A stretch of DNA of 6,262 nt, taken from the NCBI GenBank assembly GCA_036272935.1, contig DATAXP010000076.1, positions 1 to 6,262 of the forward strand. The letters are read 5' to 3'. Of this stretch, positions 1 to 5,715 are shown piece after piece. The first letter of the stretch is position 1, and each line of letters begins with the position of its first letter. The notes beneath the pieces were generated by a model. That model was given only the letters and a program-made list of their open reading frames with translations. It did no database searches and was not told where the DNA came from. This stretch comes from DATAXP01 sp036272935. Its GTDB lineage: Bacteria; Planctomycetota; Planctomycetia; Pirellulales; PNKZ01. The position numbers were made by a program, and so were the translations under genes.

Positions 1-60
1 AGAAAGCACTCGACCATGCCCGACCACAATCCGACCTTCACCACCACGCCGAGGGGCGTC

Positions 61-120
61 GGCCCGCTCGGCATTGCGCTTCATGCCGACCGGAAAAAAC
101 GCCACTCCACGCGGTCGGCC
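61..120 (-). pseudogene. Remnant of a second tyrosine integrase (internal fragment)
   Basis: Read on the minus strand, this stretch encodes FFPVG-MKRNAER. It lines up with FVPVESEQKRNAERR in the integrase at 1495-2649 (its residues 276-290). Bases 64-82 are identical, 19 of 19, to bases 1783-1801, and weaker similarity continues on the upstream side of the reading frame with a gap of about 6 bases. The matched segment lies between the catalytic Lys hairpin and the last active-site boxes of the recombinase. No flanking integrase boxes can be read on either side, so this is a scrap, not a gene, or the edge of a second copy continuing to the left of the window. A chance match is unlikely for 19 bases, but the protein similarity itself is short. 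The rest of 1-196 shows nothing else I can identify. Confidence 0.45.
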
Positions 121-196
121 TTCGCTTGTTTAAGGACTAGGACGATGCGCTGACGCTTGGCGCGCGACGACACGAGCGGTAGCGTGCAGTTCGACG

Positions 197-1684
197 GTGA
201 ACAGCACACCCTCCGCCGCCGGCACGAACCTCAAAGCGACCCACACGAAACTCGACCTGCCGCCGTCGACGCTCGACGCCGAGCGCGTGACGCTCGGCGC
301 GCTGCTGATCGAACCCGACCGTTACTTCGAGTTGGCAACGACGTTGCGTTCGGAGGTTTTTCACGACGAGGTGCATCGAGACATCTACGCGACGATCGTG
401 CGGTTGCATGAGGAGCGAAAGCCGGTCGACTTCATCACAGTCGGCGACGCACTCTGCGAACACGCGAAGCTTCAGGCGATCGGCGGCTCCGCGTACCTCG
501 CGCAACTTTGCGAAAACGTCCCCACCACGTCGCACGCTCCGCGGTACGCCGAATTGATCCGAGATGCCGCGCTCAAACGACGACTCGTCGAAGCCGGCCG
601 GCGTATCGCCGCGGTCGCGGCCGACCCGGCGATTGAAGCGACCGACGCCCTGGAGCGCGCGGAGCAACAACTCGTTGCCCTCGCTCGACATGGCGGTGCC
701 GGCAAACCGCGTCACATCACCGACATCGGTGCGGAAGCCTTCGACCGCTACGCCGAACTCCACGAAGCGACCGACAAAGAATCGCTGCTCGGAATGCGCA
801 CCGGGTTCCGCGACCTCGATCACCTGCTGACCGGCTTGCAGCCGGGGCACCTCGTCATCGTCGCCGCCCGGCCCAGCATGGGGAAGACTTCGTTCGCGCT
901 CGACGTGGCGCGCCACGCGGCCGGCGTGCAGAAGAAGAACGTCGCCATCTTCTCGCTCGAAATGAGCAATCAGGAACTGATGGACCGCGTCGTCGCAGGC
1001 TTCCTCGGCGTCGACGCTTGGAAACTCAAGAAGGGACAGCTCACTGACGTCGACTTCCAGAGGCTCGGTACGCTGATGGATGGTCTGCGCGAGCATCCCC
1101 TCTTTATCGACGACGACGGCGATACGACGCTCGTGAAACTGCGTAGCAAAGCACGCCGGCAGCAGATGGAGCACGGGCTCGACCTGCTCATCATCGACTA
1201 CCTGCAATTGATCGAGGTGACCGACCGCGCCAGCGGCGAAAACCGCACGCAGCAAGTCAGCCACATTAGCCGGCAACTGAAGAACCTGGCACGCGAGCTT
1301 CAATGCCCGATCATCGCGCTGTCGCAGCTCTCGCGCTCCGTCGAGCAGCGAAATCCGCCGATCCCGATTCTCTCTGACCTTCGCGAGAGCGGCTCGATCG
1401 AGCAGGATGCCGATAGCGTGCTGATGTTCTACCGCCGTGGCGCCTACGACGAAGACTACGAACAGGGCCTCATCGCGCTCCGCGTAGATCTGCGTTACAT
1501 TCGCCTGGGCATGGCCAAGGACGACCTGGGCCCCTTCGAGCCCGAAGCGTTTGCGGATTTCGGTAGCTGCGGTGTGTCGCAGGCGCAGTGTTCGAGCAGT
1601 TCTGCCTTGCGGTGCTGTTTCTTCGCCTCGTCTTGTCGCTGCGCGTTGCACACATCGACACCACGACTGATCGCTCGTGCGTAG
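197..1684 (+). CDS. dnaB: Replicative DNA helicase, DnaB-like, C-terminus lost and replaced by antisense integrase sequence
   Basis: A hexameric 5'-3' DNA helicase of the DnaB family, which unwinds the replication fork and binds primase through its N-terminal domain. The DnaB-like N-terminal domain occupies about residues 20-130 (LPPSTLDAERVTLGALL), followed by a linker and a RecA-type core from about 195. Visible motifs are Walker A ARPSMGKT (224-231), FSLEMS (252-257, with the catalytic-type Glu), Walker B LLIIDYLQL (330-338), SQLSRSVEQR (376-385) and SDLRESGSIEQDAD (393-406). Homology stops near residue 425 (YDEDYEQGL). The usual last ~40 residues, including the AKxRxGPxG hairpin that supplies the trans-acting Lys/Arg finger, are absent. 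The final ~70 residues are Cys/Ser-rich and simply the opposite strand of the integrase, so the enzyme is probably inactive. GTG at 197 is the chosen start because it leaves a normal lead-in to the N-terminal domain; no Shine-Dalgarno is evident. The integrase neighbour suggests an element-borne copy, not the chromosomal dnaB. Confidence 0.9.
   Translation: MNSTPSAAGTNLKATHTKLDLPPSTLDAERVTLGALLIEPDRYFELATTLRSEVFHDEVHRDIYATIVRLHEERKPVDFITVGDALCEHAKLQAIGGSAYLAQLCENVPTTSHAPRYAELIRDAALKRRLVEAGRRIAAVAADPAIEATDALERAEQQLVALARHGGAGKPRHITDIGAEAFDRYAELHEATDKESLLGMRTGFRDLDHLLTGLQPGHLVIVAARPSMGKTSFALDVARHAAGVQKKNVAIFSLEMSNQELMDRVVAGFLGVDAWKLKKGQLTDVDFQRLGTLMDGLREHPLFIDDDGDTTLVKLRSKARRQQMEHGLDLLIIDYLQLIEVTDRASGENRTQQVSHISRQLKNLARELQCPIIALSQLSRSVEQRNPPIPILSDLRESGSIEQDADSVLMFYRRGAYDEDYEQGLIALRVDLRYIRLGMAKDDLGPFEPEAFADFGSCGVSQAQCSSSSALRCCFFASSCRCALHTSTPRLIARA
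1463..1588 (-). pseudogene. Detached C-terminal catalytic segment of the tyrosine integrase (out of frame)
   Basis: In a different frame from the main integrase ORF, this segment reads LRLRHTAATEIRKRFG, then GAQVVLGHAQANVTQIY, then AERDEAL. These are the last conserved boxes of a tyrosine recombinase: Arg of HxxR (in LRH), the His of LGH (codon 1513-1511) and the nucleophilic Tyr (codon 1486-1484). The main ORF covers this region in a frame giving meaningless sequence after its residue 354, so the two pieces were once one protein. At the HxxR box the tail reads LRLR, so the His/Asn position is missing as well as the frame. It ends near 1463, where the helicase sequence begins on the other strand; the short stretch that normally follows the catalytic Tyr is lost. 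Confidence is high that it is integrase sequence, and lower that the break is biological and not a sequencing error. Confidence 0.8.
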
Positions 1685-2649
1685 GAGTGGGTCGAGTACC
1701 GATCACCAGGGGCACGATCGCGGTTACGCTTCCGCCGGCGCTTCGCCTGGCTTGGTGTAATCTTCGTTTTCCGGTTGTCTCGCCGCTCGGCATTGCGCTT
1801 CTGTTCCGACTCGACGGGCACAAAGCAGTAAGCCTCGGCCGGCCGGAGCAAGTACGGCCGCAGAACATCCTGCGCCTTCGGCCCGATGAAGATCACGCGA
1901 TCACGGCCGCGGTGCGTGTTCTTGTTCGACCCAGGTCGGTACTCCCACACGTCGCCGGCGGTGTTCACGTCGCATGGCCTTACGATGCACACCTCGGCCG
2001 GCCGGGCGCCGGTTAGCCGCTGCAATCTCACCATGTCGGCGACCACCGGCGGCACGTGTGGTAGCGTCGCCTCGATCGTGGCATCGTCCACGGGCCGCAC
2101 GGGGGCAGTCTCTCGACAGGCGGCATGCCCTCGCTTCAGCCCGGTGACCACCTGGAGCCCGTGAAACACCGACACGGGCACCAGCTCTTGGCTGGCGCCC
2201 CACTTGAAAGCCCGGCGGATCACGTCATCTATTTTATTGACGTAGCCCCAGGAGCGTTCCGGCGTGGCGATCCGCTCGCGCATCGCCTTGAATGCCAACG
2301 GGCCGAAGTCGACGGCTCGAGTCGATCCGTACGCTTCGCCAAGCATGCGCATCGCTCGGCGCACGTGATCGTATGAATCTTGCCCTTTGCTGTCGCGAAG
2401 GTAGTAGCCTTTTGCGAAGCGCTTGTATGCCGCGGCCAACTCGGCGACGGTTAGATCAGCGCGATCACGACTCGGCAGACATCGCCCCGCGGCCATCCAT
2501 TCGGCGATGATGCGATCGTACTCGCGCCGGCTTTCTTTCGAGCGCCACGCGCCGAGGTAGATGTCACGACCGCTAAGCGTGACGACCGCTTGGCCTGTGG
2601 CCTTGTGTCGTCGATACGAAGGAACGCGAGCGCGTGAAGAATTGGTCAT
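1495..2649 (-). CDS. Tyrosine recombinase/integrase, frameshifted before the HxxR box
   Basis: Site-specific recombinase of the phage integrase family, which joins element and host DNA at att sites through a Tyr-DNA intermediate. The N-terminal ~55 residues are Arg-rich with VVTLSGRDIYLGAW, a typical arm-binding-type lead. A SAM-like core-binding domain spans about 65-170. The catalytic domain shows box I TGARPAE (Arg216) and the Lys hairpin around Lys243 (SNKNTHRG), then GDRYSTHSYARAI at 315-327. Integrase homology ends at residue 354 (ELLEH, codon 1590-1588). The remaining 30 residues are out of frame, and the true tail lies at 1588-1463. As written, the product lacks the HxxR Arg, the second His and the Tyr, so it should be inactive. 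The ATG at 2649 is well supported by GGGAGG (complement of 2658-2663), eight bases upstream, the best Shine-Dalgarno in the window. The gene lies just downstream of a tRNA 3' end, the usual address of such integrases. Confidence 0.85.
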   Translation of the reverse strand: MTNSSRARVPSYRRHKATGQAVVTLSGRDIYLGAWRSKESRREYDRIIAEWMAAGRCLPSRDRADLTVAELAAAYKRFAKGYYLRDSKGQDSYDHVRRAMRMLGEAYGSTRAVDFGPLAFKAMRERIATPERSWGYVNKIDDVIRRAFKWGASQELVPVSVFHGLQVVTGLKRGHAACRETAPVRPVDDATIEATLPHVPPVVADMVRLQRLTGARPAEVCIVRPCDVNTAGDVWEYRPGSNKNTHRGRDRVIFIGPKAQDVLRPYLLRPAEAYCFVPVESEQKRNAERRDNRKTKITPSQAKRRRKRNRDRAPGDRYSTHSYARAISRGVDVCNAQRQDEAKKQHRKAELLEHCACDTPQLPKSANASGSKGPRSSLAMPRRM

Positions 2650-2769
2650 GGTGCGAGCCTCCCGTGAACTGGATTCGGTAGACTACCGAAATCCTCGGTC
2701 AACTTCGGGCCGCACTGCCGACATTCGGCAGATAACGAAGCGCTACGTTTCGGCACACTTTCGGATGAG
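2650..2769. promoter_or_regulatory. Candidate attachment/arm-site region between integrase and tRNA
   Basis: This 120-bp spacer has two perfect 17-bp inverted repeats with 7-bp arms and 3-base loops: TTCGGTA/TACCGAA at 2674-2690 and CTGCCGA/TCGGCAG at 2715-2731. The pentamer TTCGG occurs at 2674, 2704, 2724, 2749 and 2760. Tyrosine integrases of this type often bind short repeated arm sites next to their own gene and recombine at the tRNA 3' end, and the position fits that. On the minus strand TTGACC (2702-2697) could be a -35 box for the integrase, but no good -10 follows at 16-18 bases, and the inverted repeat at 2674-2690 sits where it would be. The repeats are seen directly; the att or operator role is inference. 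Confidence 0.35.
2658..2663 (-). promoter_or_regulatory. Shine-Dalgarno of the integrase
   Basis: GGGAGG on the minus strand, with eight bases between it and the ATG at 2649. It decides the integrase start and stands out because the other genes here lack a comparable site, consistent with the integrase having come from elsewhere. Confidence 0.65.
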
Positions 2770-2843
2770 TAGCGGCGACTGGACTCGAACCAGTGACACC
2801 CGGCTTATGAAGCCGGTGCTCTAACCAACTGAGCTACGCCGCC
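2770..2843 (-). tRNA. tRNA with CAT anticodon, most likely elongator tRNA-Met
   Basis: A complete 74-base cloverleaf reads on the minus strand. The acceptor arms are GGCGGCG and CGCCGCT with discriminator A (complement of 2770). The D arm is GCTC/GAGC with loop AGTTGGTTA. The anticodon arm is CCGGC-TTCATAA-GCCGG, with anticodon CAT (complement of 2807-2809). The variable loop is GTGTC, and the T arm is ACTGG-TTCGAGT-CCAGT. All stems pair, except that the first acceptor pair is G1-U72. CCA is not encoded. The anticodon stem lacks the three G-C pairs of initiator tRNA and position 1 is paired, so elongator Met is preferred. A lysidine-modified tRNA-Ile with CAT anticodon cannot be excluded from sequence alone. 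The intact gene lies at one edge of the integrase region, as expected when an element inserts at a tRNA 3' end and restores it. Confidence 0.93.
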
Positions 2844-3011
2844 GAAGAGGCGCTGCTGCCGCCGATTTGTGACCGCCGCAACGCGAGCGACCAACCTACC
2901 ACGATTTTTCCTGGCGTTAAAGGCCCGGGGTTGCTTGCCGGGCGGTCGAATCAGCGTTCATGGTGCGTCTCGCGGACTACGTTGAAACGGTGAGCGACCC
3001 CCGCATGCAGC

Positions 3012-3040
3012 TTGCCCGCCTTAGTGCAGCGGAGTATTTT
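3012..3040 (+). promoter_or_regulatory. Candidate sigma70-type promoter of the acyltransferase-like gene
   Basis: TTGCCC (3012-3017), exactly 17 bases, then TATTTT (3035-3040). Each box matches the consensus at 4 of 6 positions. The implied transcript would start near 3047, about 38 bases before the ATG at 3085. It is the best-spaced candidate in the 241-bp gap between the tRNA and this gene. The gap also holds a 6-bp stem GCCCGG/CCGGGC (2923-2928, 2938-2943) with no T-run, so I do not call that a terminator. Confidence 0.35.
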
Positions 3041-3084
3041 AGGCACGTTGCTCGGGTTTGAGGGGAAGAGATCGCAGCGATTGC

Positions 3085-4221
3085 ATGGCTGGAATCGACA
3101 TCATCGCGGTCAATTCGTGGCGCCAGCGGCGGCAATTCATCGACCTGCCGTGGACGCTGTATCGCGGCGATCCGAATTGGATGCCGCCGTTGCGGATGAA
3201 TCAGCGCGAGCTGCTGAACTATCACCGCCATCCGTTCTACGACGAGAGCCGCATCCAGACGTTCCTGGCGCGCCGCAACGGCGAGATCGTGGGGCGCATT
3301 GCGGCGATCGTCAACGCCGAGCACCTGAAGCGCTACAAGGACGATCGCGGTTTCTTCGGATTCTTCGAGTGCATCGACGATCAGCAGGTTGCCAACGCCC
3401 TGTTCGACGCGGCGCGAGACTGGCTGCGCGGACAGGGAATGCGGTCGATCCGCGGCCCGGCCAATCCGTCGATGAATTACGAATGCGGGCTGCTGATCGA
3501 CGGTTTCGACAGTCCGCCGACGTTCATGATGACGTACAATCCGCCGTACCATGCCCGGCTGATCGAGAACTACGGCTTCCGCAAAGGACACGATCTGCTG
3601 GCCTACATCGGCTACCGCGAGCAGCTCCCGGCAGTCTCGGCGAAGCTCGGCCCGTTGGCCGAGCAGGCCCAGTCCTTCTGCGAGGCGCAGATCCGGTCGA
3701 TGAACACGAAGAAGTTTCGCGAAGACGTGAAGCTGTTCCTCGACCTATATAACGCCTCGCTCGAAGTGAACTGGGGGTTCGTGCCGCTGACCGATCGCGA
3801 GCTTGCCAAGCTGGCCTCGTCGTTGCGGTTGCTGCTCATTCCGGCGCTGGCCGTCATTGCCGAGGTCAACGGTCGCGGAGTGGGCGTGATCCTCGGCCTG
3901 CCCGATTACAATCCGCGCATCAAGGAGATCGACGGGCGCATTTTTCCGTTCGGCTTCCTGCGGCTGCTGAGCAAAAAGAAGGACTTCAAGCGCATCCGCG
4001 TCCTCAGCATTAACGTGGCCCCCGAGTTTCAGCGCTGGGGCCTGGGGCTGGTGCTGATGCGCGGCCTGGTGCCTAAAGTGCTCGACATCAACATCGGCGA
4101 AGCCGAGTTCTCGTGGGTCTCGGAAGACAACAACCTGGCGCGGATGGGGCTCGAAAAAGGGGGCGCCAAGGTCTACAAGACGTATCGGATGTACGACTAC
4201 GAACCGACCGGCGATTCGTGA
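3085..4221 (+). CDS. GNAT-fold acyltransferase-like protein (YghO-like)
   Basis: A 378-residue soluble protein without signal peptide or membrane segments, resembling the large GNAT-fold family that includes E. coli YghO. These proteins are predicted acyl-CoA-dependent N-acyltransferases whose substrate is not established. The family-like N-terminal signature LPWTLYRGDPNWMPPLR lies at residues 21-37. HPFYDESRIQTFLARRNGE follows from 49, and RGPANPSMNYECGLL at 123-137. The acetyl-CoA pyrophosphate-binding motif A is near the C-terminus: VLSINVAPEF, then QRWGLG at 316-321. Length is close to the family norm. ATG 3085 is preferred over the in-frame TTG at 3058, because the earlier start adds only a short charged lead and the signature begins shortly after the ATG. 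No close Shine-Dalgarno is visible. The 3' end overlaps the convergent desaturase gene by 25 bp. Family assignment is fairly sure; catalytic activity and any link to the neighbour's lipid chemistry are inference. Confidence 0.85.
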   Translation: MAGIDIIAVNSWRQRRQFIDLPWTLYRGDPNWMPPLRMNQRELLNYHRHPFYDESRIQTFLARRNGEIVGRIAAIVNAEHLKRYKDDRGFFGFFECIDDQQVANALFDAARDWLRGQGMRSIRGPANPSMNYECGLLIDGFDSPPTFMMTYNPPYHARLIENYGFRKGHDLLAYIGYREQLPAVSAKLGPLAEQAQSFCEAQIRSMNTKKFREDVKLFLDLYNASLEVNWGFVPLTDRELAKLASSLRLLLIPALAVIAEVNGRGVGVILGLPDYNPRIKEIDGRIFPFGFLRLLSKKKDFKRIRVLSINVAPEFQRWGLGLVLMRGLVPKVLDINIGEAEFSWVSEDNNLARMGLEKGGAKVYKTYRMYDYEPTGDS

Positions 4222-5330
4222 GGCAAAGGCCGCTGGGCAGCCCCATCCAGCGGCGCCGCCTCGTGCCGGCCCGCAGCGGTGCGCACCCGAATCTCACGCA
4301 CCAGCTCGCCCAGCGTTGCCCACAGGCCGGTGCTCACCGTCTGGCGATATGGCGAATCGGCGGGCAACTGGGCCATCAGCCGATAATGGGCCGCCGGCAG
4401 ACGGTGGTACGGCATCGAGGGGAACAGGTGGTGCAGCGCGTGAAAGCGCAGCCCGACCGGCGCCCACAACTCGGTGAGCCACGGCCGGTAAGGATAGTTG
4501 ACGCTGTCGAGTAGTTGCTCGAGGAACGTCACCTCGCGCGTACCGTCGAACCGGAAGCGATGGGCACCCATCGTGCGCAGCTCGTTCAGCAGCAGCACGC
4601 CAACGGCCAGCAGGTACAGCTTCAACAGCGCGCTCCACGGCATGAGCCCCGTGAAGAACCGACCCGCCATGTAAGCGACGATTAGGAAGCAGCAGACCTC
4701 CTGGATACGCCAGATGCGCGTTTCCCGCGCCGACGGCAACGGACGCACATAGCTGGGGTCCATGACCAGCGACGAGGCGCGTTGATGAATCCAACGACGC
4801 GAACTGGGGATCAGCCAGCCCAGCGGAGCCAGGACCAGGAACCGCACCACGGCCAGCGCCGGAATTACCAGCGATTGTCCCAGGTAGACCAACAGTCCCC
4901 GCAGCCGGCCGTGGACCAGCGGCAGGTACTCGCCGTCCTCGGGGGTAGCGTAGTGGTTCCGTGCGTGATGCGCCACGTGCGTCTCGTACATGTACGACGG
5001 CATCAAGAGCGGGATGCCGCAGAGCAAGTTCCACACGACGTGGAACGCTTTGTACGTTTCGCGGCGTAGATGCACCAACTCGTGAATGAACGATCCGGCA
5101 CGGTAGAACAGCAGCACGCAACCGATGTATGCCACCACCTGGCCGGCGACCGACGTGCCAAGGCGCAGCCACGCGAAGCAAATCCATCCGCCGGTGATGG
5201 TGAGCAGGAAGTCGGTCCAGTAAACCACGGCACTGGGCTCGAACAGATCGCGAACCAGGTCGCGGGCCTCGCGCACGGAAAAGCCGTCAGGCGAGGCGGT
5301 GGAAACAGCGGGCTGAATCGAGTTTTTCAT
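4197..5330 (-). CDS. Membrane fatty acid desaturase
   Basis: A 377-residue integral membrane di-iron desaturase of the FA_desaturase family, which uses O2 and electrons from ferredoxin or cytochrome b5-type donors to put a double bond into acyl chains. All three His clusters are present: HELVH (His83, His87), HVAHH (118-122, with His126 in HARNH just after) and HALHH (297-301), followed by LFPSMPYH. An additional His257 (MGAHRF) precedes box 3. Hydrophobic stretches at about 39-58, 62-80, 96-112, 151-176, 210-226 and 232-250 fit the multi-pass topology, with the His boxes on the cytoplasmic side. ATG 5330 is chosen: the frame stays open upstream to 5582, but that extension is Arg/Ser-rich and unlike the family, and residues from about 17 onward look natural. 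There is no clear Shine-Dalgarno. The regiospecificity and whether the substrate is a lipid, carotenoid or other acyl chain cannot be read from the sequence. Confidence 0.92.
   Translation of the reverse strand: MKNSIQPAVSTASPDGFSVREARDLVRDLFEPSAVVYWTDFLLTITGGWICFAWLRLGTSVAGQVVAYIGCVLLFYRAGSFIHELVHLRRETYKAFHVVWNLLCGIPLLMPSYMYETHVAHHARNHYATPEDGEYLPLVHGRLRGLLVYLGQSLVIPALAVVRFLVLAPLGWLIPSSRRWIHQRASSLVMDPSYVRPLPSARETRIWRIQEVCCFLIVAYMAGRFFTGLMPWSALLKLYLLAVGVLLLNELRTMGAHRFRFDGTREVTFLEQLLDSVNYPYRPWLTELWAPVGLRFHALHHLFPSMPYHRLPAAHYRLMAQLPADSPYRQTVSTGLWATLGELVREIRVRTAAGRHEAAPLDGAAQRPLPHESPVGS
4229..4254. terminator. Perfect 8-bp inverted repeat at the convergent gene ends
   Basis: GCCGCTGG (4229-4236) and CCAGCGGC (4247-4254) pair perfectly around a 10-base loop. 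The repeat starts eight bases after the acyltransferase-like stop codon (4219-4221). There is no T-run on either side, so it is not a canonical rho-independent terminator. It lies inside the last codons of the desaturase (around PLDGAAQR), so coding sequence limits it. It may end or stabilise the plus-strand transcript. Confidence 0.3.
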
Positions 5331-5715
5331 CGAGGTTGCCGATCGGTGATGCTTGCGGCTGCGCGTCCGCACAGATTCCTCATTTTTCCGCATCTGCCAC
5401 GCTTCGCAAGGGGATGTTGTGCTCCCGGAGCGTGGCGCATGACGTGATGTGCCGCCGATTCGCCTCTCCCTGAAGCATCTTTCGGCCAACTTGAGCCCGG
5501 TTTGACAGGAAAACGGGCCGGTTTTGGCGGCGACCAGCCACGGATTTTTAACCCTGCGGGCGATAATTTTCTTGTCCGACAAAAGGGCGCAACTTACGAT
5601 TGGCGTTGGGACTTAGCTTCGCACGGTGCACCGGCCTTTCGCGCCGCGCCTTCAACGTTCGTCGGTGCGCGACAGGCCGTCGTTGCCGGTACTTTTCTAG
5701 TAAGGGCCCTTGCTC
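5331..5715. promoter_or_regulatory. Divergent intergenic region (385 bp) between desaturase and DUF1598 gene
   Basis: No convincing gene lies here, although frames on both strands remain open by chance. It must hold the promoters of both flanking genes. Notable structure: a perfect 8-bp inverted repeat GCCACGCT/AGCGTGGC (5396-5403, 5429-5436) with a smaller palindrome GCTCC-C-GGAGC (5421-5431) overlapping its right arm; an imperfect stem GCCCG/CGGGC around 5495-5517; and the palindrome TTGTC-C-GACAA (5572-5582). I could not find a well-formed minus-strand promoter for the desaturase. Confidence 0.45.
5572..5600 (+). promoter_or_regulatory. Candidate promoter of the DUF1598 gene overlapping a short palindrome
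   Basis: TTGTCC (5572-5577), 17 bases, then TACGAT (5595-5600), each 4 of 6 to the sigma70 consensus. The -35 box lies in the perfect 5-1-5 palindrome TTGTCCGACAA (5572-5582), which could be an operator or simply chance. The implied leader would be about 110 bases long. TTGACA at 5502-5507 is a better -35 but has no -10 at the right distance. Confidence 0.25.

Noticed and set aside
1..153. Plus-strand frame 1 is open from the left edge to a TGA at 151-153, possibly the end of an upstream gene.
   Set aside because: The roughly 50 residues are basic and low in recognisable features, and the opposite strand carries integrase similarity. A chance open frame in GC-rich DNA is the simpler reading.
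137..1651. Long minus-strand open frame covering nearly the whole helicase gene.
   Set aside because: Only its first part (1588-1463) is real, as the integrase tail. Beyond that it is the antisense of DnaB codons and resembles no protein.
1833..2005. CTCGGCCGGCCGG occurs twice, suggesting a short repeat.
   Set aside because: Both copies encode Arg-Pro-Ala-Glu in the integrase (positions near 217 and 269) with the same preferred codons, so coding explains them.
2923..2943. Stem GCCCGG/CCGGGC upstream of the tRNA as a terminator.
   Set aside because: It has only six pairs, a nine-base loop and no T-run in either direction.
4294..5187. Second long minus-strand open frame inside the desaturase.
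   Set aside because: It is a frame shadow with Ala/Arg/Gly-rich sequence. The other frame holds all three His boxes.
5331..5582. N-terminal extension of the desaturase frame to an upstream ATG.
   Set aside because: The extra 84 residues are Arg/Ser-rich without family similarity, and the ATG at 5330 gives a normal-length desaturase.
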